Shown here piece after piece: positions 1 through 6,508 of a DNA stretch of 12,264 nt (its first letter is position 1; each line of letters starts with the position of its first letter). Below the pieces are notes generated by a model, which searched no databases, was not told where the DNA came from, and saw only the letters and a list, made by a program, of their open reading frames with translations. This DNA is from Mageeibacillus sp. UBA3708 (GTDB lineage: Bacteria > Bacillota > Clostridia > Saccharofermentanales > Saccharofermentanaceae), in NCBI GenBank assembly GCA_002371375.1, contig DFIB01000013.1, positions 1 through 12,264 on the forward strand, written 5' to 3'. The position numbers and the translations under genes were made by a program.

Positions 1-750
1 GCATCTGTTCTGGGATTTACGGCAAGCGAGGCTGCTTCCATCGCCATCATCGGTGGTGCTGACGGCCCTACGGCTATCTATCTCACAACACATCTGGCAC
101 CTCATCTTCTGCCGGCTATCGCCATTGCAGCATATTCTTATATGGCCCTGATCCCGGCTATCCAGCCTCCGATCATGAAGCTCCTTACAACAAAGAAACA
201 GCGTGCTATCAAGATGGAACAGGTACGTTCAGTATCGAAGATCGAGAAGATCTGCTTCCCGATCATAGTTGTGGCTGTTTGTGCCCTCCTGATCCCTTCA
301 GTGGCACCTCTGCTCGGTATGCTCATGTTAGGTAACCTGTTCAAAGAATCCGGTGTTACAGACCGTCTCTCTGACACTGCCTCCAACGCCCTCTGCAATA
401 TCGTCACGATCTGCCTCGGTACAACAGTAGGCGCTACGGCAAGAGGAACAACATTCCTTACATTGGAGACATTGAAGATCGTTCTTCTCGGTGTCATCGC
501 ATTCGCTTTCTCTACAGTCGGAGGACTCCTTATCGCTCAGATAATGTACTTCCTCTCAGGCGGCAAGATCAACCCTCTCATCGGTTCTGCAGGCGTATCC
601 GCAGTGCCTATGGCAGCGCGTGTATCCAACACAGAAGGCAAGAAGGCAAATCCTTCCAACTTCCTTCTCATGCACGCTATGGGTCCTAACGTTGCAGGCG
701 TTATCGGTTCCGCTGTTGCGGCCGGTGCACTGCTCAGCCTGTTCGGCTAA
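1..750 (+). CDS. Sodium ion-translocating decarboxylase beta subunit (OadB/GcdB/MmdB family), 5' partial
   Basis: This is the membrane carboxyltransfer/Na+-pump subunit of a biotin-dependent decarboxylase (oxaloacetate, methylmalonyl-CoA or glutaconyl-CoA type). It decarboxylates carboxybiotin and exports Na+. The frame is open from base 1 and gives 249 residues to a TAA stop. The family signature [10 protein letters not shown] is at residues 18-27 of the visible part. Asn191, Gly195, Ser200 and Arg207 lie in [17 protein letters not shown]. From memory of Klebsiella/Salmonella OadB, the functional residues are D203, N373, G377, S382 and R389. The visible residues reproduce those spacings exactly, including 170 residues from Asp to Asn, so about 180 N-terminal residues lie outside the window. 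Several hydrophobic membrane segments are evident (for example residues 85-112 and 158-185). The methionine codon at 142 is internal, not a start. The substrate cannot be told without the alpha subunit, which is not in view. Confidence 0.95.
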   Translation, partial: ASVLGFTASEAASIAIIGGADGPTAIYLTTHLAPHLLPAIAIAAYSYMALIPAIQPPIMKLLTTKKQRAIKMEQVRSVSKIEKICFPIIVVAVCALLIPSVAPLLGMLMLGNLFKESGVTDRLSDTASNALCNIVTICLGTTVGATARGTTFLTLETLKIVLLGVIAFAFSTVGGLLIAQIMYFLSGGKINPLIGSAGVSAVPMAARVSNTEGKKANPSNFLLMHAMGPNVAGVIGSAVAAGALLSLFG

Positions 751-772
751 AAGCCGGTACTTCAGAAACTAT

Positions 773-809
773 GAGGGTGTCTCAATTAACGAGGCACCCT
801 CTTTAATTT
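773..809 (+). terminator. Rho-independent terminator of the decarboxylase gene
   Basis: GAGGGTGTCTC (773-783) pairs with GAGGCACCCTC (791-801) in an 11-bp stem with one G-U pair and a 7-nt loop. It is followed by TTTAATTT. It starts 22 bases after the TAA stop. On the opposite strand the stem is not followed by a good T tract, so it would be at best a weak terminator for the convergent gene ending at 858. Confidence 0.85.
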
Positions 810-857
810 GGCTCCGTTGCATCCTTCCCGCATATCGAAAAATGCAGTATCGGCCGC

Positions 858-1928
858 TCAATCATCTACTCTTGTCAATTGCTTATTGTTGATCTTAACA
901 TTGCAGGTGCTGTGCATTACCGTAATATTACTGTCACCGGCTGCAAAGTCATGCTCAAAACCAGAACAGCGACCGGTTGCATTGATCGTACAGCGGCTGA
1001 TACCTATCTTCGCTCCGTCAGCAAAACTCCCGACAAAAGCACACATATCTCCGCTGTATTCACAAACAAGTGACATCAACGTGAGCTTTATCGACGTGCC
1101 CGGAGTCTTCAGCGACCCGATACACATAAAATCAGTTGCATCGCACTTCATGGTAACATATCCGCTGTTAATGCCTATATTGCACTTGCTTCCCGAGATA
1201 TTGCCGATTGCAACACCTTCGGCACCCGCCATAACACATTCTAATGACAGTCTCTCAATATAAATATCGCAGTCACCTTCTACAGATCCGATCCCGACAC
1301 ATCTGGAAGCCTTGTTCACTATCGTAAGATCACATGTGGATATTACGGGCTGCGTTCCGCGGAGAATTGAACCGATACCGACTCCGCTCTGTCCGCTCAT
1401 ATTAATGATAAATCTGCCTCTGTTGATATGAATATCTCCGCCGTACCCTGAACCGATTCCTATACCCTGAGCTGAATCTATATTGATCTCTATAGTCCCG
1501 TCCTGATCAAAAACAAGCTCACCGTGCTCGGTCATCAGAGCATTGCCGATACCGTATGCTTCAAGTCTCCTTATGTCGATCTTAAGGCTGCCGTCACCGG
1601 TAAATACAAGCCTCGAACTTGCCGGTACTCTTATACCGCCATTTACAAAGACACTCTCACCTCTCAACTCGATAGTCAGATCACAGCCTTCGCCTATAAG
1701 TATCGAGTTGCCGGCCTTTGTTCCGGATAAGCCGATATTCTCAAGTACAAGACTACCCTGATACCCGTCCTCTACCATAATGAAGAGATCAGTCTTCAAT
1801 CCCGGCGCACCCGAGATGGTAATGTCACGGTATGTCATTTCGGCATTCGGCAGCACAATCTTGCTGTATCCCTCTTCAACGAGAACCGGCAGTGAGATGC
1901 GGCCTTCACGTCCTGCCACATATGTATC
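858..1928 (-). other. Beta-solenoid-like repeat domain at the C terminus of the EAL protein
   Basis: Residues about 910-1265 are beta-rich, with a recurring turn I/V-G-S/N. The hydrophobic residue of that turn falls at 1036, 1067, 1094, 1122, 1150, 1179 and 1208, a period of 27-31 residues, with examples GIGIGSG, GVGIGS, CVGIGS and GVAIGN. Between the turns are strand-like stretches such as GDIHINRGRFIIN. Before the repeats, SVFVNGGIRVPASSRLVFTG resembles the lead-in of GIGGG-repeat domains that I know mostly from secreted proteins of Clostridia. The register and spacing suggest at least seven rungs of a right-handed solenoid. Thirteen cysteines occur in about 355 residues. Function is unknown; binding of a polysaccharide or partner protein is speculation. 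Confidence 0.7.
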
Positions 1929-4655
1929 CTTGCGTATCTCGTGTTCGACGATGCGCGACAGATCTGTTATCTGCTTCCTGATCTCCGGATCGATCTCTTT
2001 GATGATCCTGGCAGACGGCCTTGCAACAAAATAACCCTGAACGAGATCGACGCCCAACTCAAGTACAGTCTTATATTCTTCCACTGTCTCGATACCTTCA
2101 GCCAGAGCCATTATCCCGTTCTCGTGGGAGAAAGATACAATATCCTTCACAAAATGCTGTTTCTGAGGAGAATTCTGTATTCCCGACAGGAGCATTCTGT
2201 CTATCTTCACATAATCAGGCATGTACATGAGAAGATTGGTTATGTTGGAATAGCCCGTACCGTAATCATCGATAGCGGTCTTAAGTCCGGCCTCTTCATA
2301 CCTCTTCCTGATTTTGGACATCTCGTATTCGCGGACTTCCGTCTGCTCCGTAAACTCGACGACGATCCTGTCTGTGTGAGATGCAATTTTTTGTGAAATG
2401 ACCTCAAAATCAGAATCTTTCAGAACATGTCCGGGAATGCTGTTGATGAATAATTTAGCACCTTCCGCAAACTCCGATTCATTTGCTGCAAATATATCGA
2501 GGACATTGTTGAATGTTGCTTTCTCTATATCGTACAGGCGATTGAAGAATTCGGCATATTTGAGTATAACCGGAGGTGGCATGTATGGCACCACACTTGC
2601 TCTCATCAATGCCTCATAAGCGTAGATATCTCCCGTTGATGCTACAACGATAGGCTGGAAATGATATTTCAGCCTGTTGTTCTCGATAATATCGTGAACG
2701 ATCTTTGCCTCCTCCTGCTCTTCCTCGGTCAGATTACCGCCGGATTCAGCTTTGGCAATGTTACGCTTCCTGACATTCTTATTGTTGACCGCGACACCTG
2801 CGAGCCTCTCGAAATCATTCTTCCCGGAAGGCACACCTTTGGCCGTTCCGTATGAGATATCAAGTTCAAATTCGCTCTCGCCTCCGTTAAATCCTGTCAG
2901 CATATTTCTGATCTTGCCGACACATTCTTCAAGTTTGTTATCTTTCTCATCAGCAAGCTTCATCACAATAAAGTATTCGCCATTGCCGAGTGCAAATACC
3001 GATTCGTCCTCAAGCACTCTCCTGATAGTGTCGGCCAGTTTTAAGATTGCGCTGTCACCTGCCGCTCTGCCGAACTTGCTGTTGATGCCCGACAGATCCT
3101 TGATATCCAAGGCAAGCACACCGATACAGCTCTTATGGTCTTTGTCGCCGGAACTGATATCCGCCAGGATCTCATCAACCTGAGACTGAAATCCCTTATA
3201 GTTGTAGAAACCGGTTATGGGATCACGGACAAGGTTTGCTTCGAGTTTGGCATTCGATGAACGGAGTTGTTCCTGTCTCCTGAAATATTCGAGACCGCGC
3301 ATCACGCACCTGAGCCAGATTCTGTATCCCTCTGAATGCGAATGAGGCTTATCAAAGCTGATCACCGAGTAACCATATGCCGTATCCTCAAAATAAACAG
3401 GAGTAAAGAAGAATACTCTCGGCTTGTCTCTCTCATCATCCAATCCGGGAATCAAATCATCCCTGTCAAAGAAATCATCCATCGCGATCCTGTCCTGACC
3501 CATATTCTCAGGCCCGCAGAAAAGGACACGCACCATCCTCTTTGAGAATGGTCCTGATGGTCTGATATCACCGGTATTATAATGCTGCCAGTCCTCATTG
3601 AGACACAGGCTGAATGATGCAAACTCTCTTATCTGATATGTATACGAGAACACAGTGTTCATCAGTCCGTAGAAAGTAGACTGCGATAACAGATCTTCAT
3701 CCATATGATTGAAAGGAGAGAAAACGCTGTTAGAGGACAGATCGGTATTCCATGTCGAACGTACAAGGCTGACCATGGAGCCGCTCTCGTTGTGGCATCC
3801 GCAGCTCTCTCCATAGTACATTTCGACAGGCTCGTCAAATTCCGGCATCTCTCTTCCTTCGATAAGGGCACATATCGACTTCGCAGTATGTGCGCCGAGA
3901 GCCCTGGCAGGGAGAGTTACTGATGTCAGCGGCTTGGGAGCATAACGTCCCTCATCATTTGAATCGTAACCGACAACAGCAATGTCCTCAGGGATCCTAA
4001 GTCCGTGCTCCGTCAGTGACTTGGCGAGACCCACAGCCATCTGGTCATTCGCACAGGCAACTGCCTGTGGAAGGACACCGTTCATCTTTACCAGTTTGTC
4101 ACCGAGATTCTCACCGCTCGTATACCAGAAATCCCCGTAGAAAACTCTGTTCTCGCCAACCTCAAGTCCGTGCTGCTCCATGCAATCCCTGAATGCCTGA
4201 AGACGTTCCTTGGAATACGGATGCCATGATTTACCTGTAAGGAATGCTATGTCGGTTAACCCGTGATCTTCGATAAGATGTGATATTAATGCCTGTATTC
4301 CCTCATAATGCTTCGGCTGAACGCAGGGATATCCTTCAATCAGCTTGTCAACAGTAATTACAGGAACCTTGACACGCGCCCGGACCGCTTCGACTATACT
4401 GTCTGCCAGACCCGGTGTCTGAAGCGTATCAAGCATCAGAACAAATCCGTCGAATCTCTCATATGGAACAAGCTTGAATATGGATGTCTCGCCTATCTCA
4501 CGTGCAGCCGTATTCTGGTATTTCTCATACATGGCAAATACGCAAACATCATAGTCACCGGCAAAAAGATCACCGAGTAATCCTTCAATAAAGGATGACT
4601 GGTAATACTCATATGCCTGGCCTACGAGTAAAGCTATGGTACGTCTCTTGCCCAT
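858..4655 (-). CDS. LacI-type sensor - degenerate GGDEF - EAL c-di-GMP phosphodiesterase with C-terminal beta-solenoid-like domain
   Basis: A 1265-residue multidomain signalling protein, with no signal peptide or membrane segment visible, hence probably cytosolic. Residues 5-285 resemble the LacI/GalR periplasmic-binding-like ligand domain (VVGYDSND, near 227-234) but lack the DNA-binding helix-turn-helix. This part ends in GESCGCH (282-288). Residues about 325-455 are an unassigned domain, followed by a short helical linker. GGDEF is at 475-640: DPITGFYN is present, but the signature is GNGEY (557-561) and there is no RxxD inhibitory site, so cyclase activity is unlikely. EAL is at 645-900 with all key residues: E681 (EALMR), N738, E767, E770, D796, D797, K817, E853, Q873 and QGYFVARP. 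It should hydrolyse c-di-GMP. Residues about 910-1265 form a repeat domain (separate entry). The start ATG has GGGGG six bases upstream and its own promoter. The gene stands alone, convergent to the decarboxylase gene. The sensed ligand is unknown; a sugar is plausible from the fold. Confidence 0.92.
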   Translation of the reverse strand: MGKRRTIALLVGQAYEYYQSSFIEGLLGDLFAGDYDVCVFAMYEKYQNTAAREIGETSIFKLVPYERFDGFVLMLDTLQTPGLADSIVEAVRARVKVPVITVDKLIEGYPCVQPKHYEGIQALISHLIEDHGLTDIAFLTGKSWHPYSKERLQAFRDCMEQHGLEVGENRVFYGDFWYTSGENLGDKLVKMNGVLPQAVACANDQMAVGLAKSLTEHGLRIPEDIAVVGYDSNDEGRYAPKPLTSVTLPARALGAHTAKSICALIEGREMPEFDEPVEMYYGESCGCHNESGSMVSLVRSTWNTDLSSNSVFSPFNHMDEDLLSQSTFYGLMNTVFSYTYQIREFASFSLCLNEDWQHYNTGDIRPSGPFSKRMVRVLFCGPENMGQDRIAMDDFFDRDDLIPGLDDERDKPRVFFFTPVYFEDTAYGYSVISFDKPHSHSEGYRIWLRCVMRGLEYFRRQEQLRSSNAKLEANLVRDPITGFYNYKGFQSQVDEILADISSGDKDHKSCIGVLALDIKDLSGINSKFGRAAGDSAILKLADTIRRVLEDESVFALGNGEYFIVMKLADEKDNKLEECVGKIRNMLTGFNGGESEFELDISYGTAKGVPSGKNDFERLAGVAVNNKNVRKRNIAKAESGGNLTEEEQEEAKIVHDIIENNRLKYHFQPIVVASTGDIYAYEALMRASVVPYMPPPVILKYAEFFNRLYDIEKATFNNVLDIFAANESEFAEGAKLFINSIPGHVLKDSDFEVISQKIASHTDRIVVEFTEQTEVREYEMSKIRKRYEEAGLKTAIDDYGTGYSNITNLLMYMPDYVKIDRMLLSGIQNSPQKQHFVKDIVSFSHENGIMALAEGIETVEEYKTVLELGVDLVQGYFVARPSARIIKEIDPEIRKQITDLSRIVEHEIRKDTYVAGREGRISLPVLVEEGYSKIVLPNAEMTYRDITISGAPGLKTDLFIMVEDGYQGSLVLENIGLSGTKAGNSILIGEGCDLTIELRGESVFVNGGIRVPASSRLVFTGDGSLKIDIRRLEAYGIGNALMTEHGELVFDQDGTIEINIDSAQGIGIGSGYGGDIHINRGRFIINMSGQSGVGIGSILRGTQPVISTCDLTIVNKASRCVGIGSVEGDCDIYIERLSLECVMAGAEGVAIGNISGSKCNIGINSGYVTMKCDATDFMCIGSLKTPGTSIKLTLMSLVCEYSGDMCAFVGSFADGAKIGISRCTINATGRCSGFEHDFAAGDSNITVMHSTCNVKINNKQLTRVDD

Positions 4656-4689
4656 TCATGACCCCCGGTAGCACATTACGACTATAACC

Positions 4690-4718
4690 ATAATAATTAT
4701 AATACTACTTAAGGTCAA
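4690..4718 (-). promoter_or_regulatory. Sigma-70/SigA-type promoter of the EAL-protein gene
   Basis: On the minus strand, TTGACC (4718-4713) is followed after 17 bases by TATTAT (4695-4690), 5/6 matches in each box. It sits in an AT-rich gap downstream of the hemolysin III-family stop. Transcription would begin about 28 bases before the GTG-rich leader's start codon at 4655, leaving room for the GGGGG ribosome binding site. Confidence 0.7.
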
Positions 4719-4740
4719 AAGCAATTTGGAGAGTCTGTAC

Positions 4741-5568
4741 TCAGTATGCAAAGAAGAACACAAAACCAAGCACATGAAGAACTGAGGATGCAAGCACGAA
4801 CAGGTGCCATACCATATGTGAGAATTTGAACTTCTTACCGAAATTAAACCACAATCCGACTGAGTATGAGATAGCACCTGATACTATAAGCCAGAAGCAC
4901 AGCCTCGTCGTCGATGCGTAGAATGTGCCGATCCTGGCGATGATCATCCAGCCCATGATAACGTAAATTATCTTGGATATAACATTGCCTGTCTTGCTCT
5001 GGGGATATGTAATCGCGGTTACAAGTGTTCCTGCAATGGCACACGCTGCTTCAAGAGCCCAGATAACACTTCCCGATACAACGGGAAGAAGGCAGAAACA
5101 GATGGGCGTATATGCGCCGAGAATAGCATAATAGACTATTATCCTGTTCATCTTATTCATGACACGCTTTTGAGGTGTACCATGCTTCATGAAGTGGAAG
5201 ATCGTCGAGAACAGAAGCGACAGGAACAACGTAATCAGGAATGCCGACATGCTTATCACAACAGCAATCCTGTCAGGAGAACGTCCGCCTTCGATCACGG
5301 GCTCGCTTATATAAGCATTCACCGAAGCAAAGGGTATGATGCAAAGCAAAAACAGTGCCATTACACCCGCAGTGATGGAATTACCTATCTCCTCACCGAA
5401 AGTCTCCTGGGTCCTTCTTATGCCTTTTACCACGATCCTCTTGGAATGAGCGATCCATCCCATATCACGGAGACCCTCCTCAAGAGGATCAACACCGGTC
5501 TTGGCTTTAAGTTCTTTATCTTCTTTGGAAGCAACAAAAGTCTTCCAATGCTTAGCATTCTTTGCCAT
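4741..5568 (-). CDS. Hemolysin III / PAQR-family integral membrane protein
   Basis: A 275-residue protein of the HlyIII (YqfA/PAQR) family with seven predicted membrane segments (about 62-82, 101-124, 142-162, 166-187, 197-215, 219-240, 252-272). These proteins form a membrane-embedded metal site; bacterial roles are poorly defined and the hemolysin name is historical. Family motifs are EEIGNSITAG (59-68), STIFHF (121-126), GAYTP (151-155) and HMVWH (251-255). Zinc-ligand candidates H125, H251 and H255 are present, plus H265. The Asp that normally opens the DHxxIYxxIAGTYTP motif is Asn141 here, and the usual THG of the first motif is TAG. A charged N-terminal extension of about 55 residues precedes TM1; most bacterial members are shorter (around 210-220). 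The start ATG has GGAGAG six bases upstream. It follows the unknown membrane-protein gene by 76 bases and may be expressed from its own weak promoter or by read-through. Confidence 0.88.
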   Translation of the reverse strand: MAKNAKHWKTFVASKEDKELKAKTGVDPLEEGLRDMGWIAHSKRIVVKGIRRTQETFGEEIGNSITAGVMALFLLCIIPFASVNAYISEPVIEGGRSPDRIAVVISMSAFLITLFLSLLFSTIFHFMKHGTPQKRVMNKMNRIIVYYAILGAYTPICFCLLPVVSGSVIWALEAACAIAGTLVTAITYPQSKTGNVISKIIYVIMGWMIIARIGTFYASTTRLCFWLIVSGAISYSVGLWFNFGKKFKFSHMVWHLFVLASSVLHVLGFVFFFAY

Positions 5569-5598
5569 TATTTCTCTCCATATCAGCTTACTACGGCA

Positions 5599-5627
5599 AT
5601 TCTACAAGTTAAGGCAGATCAATGCAA
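5599..5627 (-). promoter_or_regulatory. Possible promoter of the hemolysin III-family gene
   Basis: On the minus strand, TTGCAT (5627-5622), a 17-base spacer and TAGAAT (5604-5599) lie 31 bases upstream of the start codon. The -10 is 5/6 and the -35 only 3/6 to consensus. No terminator hairpin separates this gene from the one upstream, so read-through is an alternative. Confidence 0.4.
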
Positions 5628-5644
5628 TAACAAGTTGTTGATAA

Positions 5645-6508
5645 TCACTCTCTGTCATCAGGTACCTGCTCCGCTTCTCCGTCAGTTTCCTCACCGAGGA
5701 TGGAAGGGTCGAATCTCGGTTGCCGGATCGAAGGCTTCTTATCGGGCTCCGGCAAATAATCCCGTGGCGGTCCCAGCAGAATGACAGGTTCTCTGTCAGG
5801 CTCGGGGGCCAAATCCGCGGAGACCCCGCCTGATGCCGCGGAAGTCTGAGTCTGTACCGGAGCGACCGATGCTTCTCCTGTCCGCTTCACATCCTTAACA
5901 GGTGCGGAAATGACGGTTCCGAGAACCTCGGGCTTCACTTCTTCCTTTGTCTCTGCTGCGGCTTTACGGTCGAATTCGGAGCTGGACGGTGCCGCAACAA
6001 CATCAGCCGGACTCAGCTGTTCCTGAACATATGCATCCCTGTAGAATCTGTAGATCCTTATGATGAGGGGTATGAGAATTGATAAAGGAAGAATCCAGTA
6101 TGCCAGCGATGATGCCACTTTATCCCCCCATATCTTCGACAGCGAAGCGAAAGGTGCATTGACCATTCCGTAGATACCGCGCAAAATGGCGGCGACGGCA
6201 ACGTGAAATATCCCCGCACCCTTGCCGGTTATCAGTTCCTGCGCAGGGTAGAATAACACCGGAAGATACGCCAGTGCTCCATAGCAGGCAAGACCTGCAG
6301 CAATCCAGTACTTACGCTTGTAACCTGCATATACCGGCAGTGCTATCAGGAAAAAAACAAGATAGAATGAGCTGGCTATGCACTCAAACAGACCAAATGT
6401 GCGCGGAACCACGATGCCGTATTTGAAATACAGCGGTTCGAAGCAGATAAATGCCAGTGCGCCGGCGATCAGGGCAAGGAAGACACAAGTAAAATAATCC
6501 CTGCGCAT
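5645..6508 (-). CDS. Unrecognised multi-pass membrane protein with disordered cytoplasmic tail
   Basis: A 287-residue protein I do not recognise. The first 155 residues are hydrophobic, with probable membrane segments at about 8-26, 42-62, 68-87, 98-114 and 133-153. Residues 160-287 are low in hydrophobic residues and rich in Pro, Glu, Asp, Ala and Ser, which suggests a disordered tail. Positive charge follows the last membrane segment (RIYRFYRD, 151-158), so the tail is probably cytoplasmic. The start ATG overlaps the stop of the upstream GH3 gene by one base (TGATG). Its GGAGG ribosome binding site lies inside the last codons of that gene, so translation is probably coupled. The coupling suggests a role linked to the beta-glucosidase or to the membrane near it, but no function can be named. 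Existence as a gene is well supported by the overlap, the ribosome binding site and the hydrophobic pattern. Confidence 0.85.
   Translation of the reverse strand: MRRDYFTCVFLALIAGALAFICFEPLYFKYGIVVPRTFGLFECIASSFYLVFFLIALPVYAGYKRKYWIAAGLACYGALAYLPVLFYPAQELITGKGAGIFHVAVAAILRGIYGMVNAPFASLSKIWGDKVASSLAYWILPLSILIPLIIRIYRFYRDAYVQEQLSPADVVAAPSSSEFDRKAAAETKEEVKPEVLGTVISAPVKDVKRTGEASVAPVQTQTSAASGGVSADLAPEPDREPVILLGPPRDYLPEPDKKPSIRQPRFDPSILGEETDGEAEQVPDDRE

Noticed and set aside
142..750. A 202-residue gene starting at ATG 142.
   Set aside because: The frame is open back to base 1 and encodes the [10 protein letters not shown] signature upstream of it; 142 is an internal methionine.
808..3545. Several plus-strand open frames of 64-151 codons.
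   Set aside because: They are antisense to the well-supported 1265-residue gene, have no recognisable domains and no convincing ribosome binding sites.
5626..5645. AACAA-G-TTGTT dyad after the unknown membrane-protein gene as a terminator.
   Set aside because: The stem is only five AT-rich pairs with no following T tract.
5170..5784. A 204-codon plus-strand frame.
   Set aside because: It is antisense across the hemolysin III-family and membrane-protein genes and its product looks non-protein-like (rich in Arg, His, Gln and Cys).
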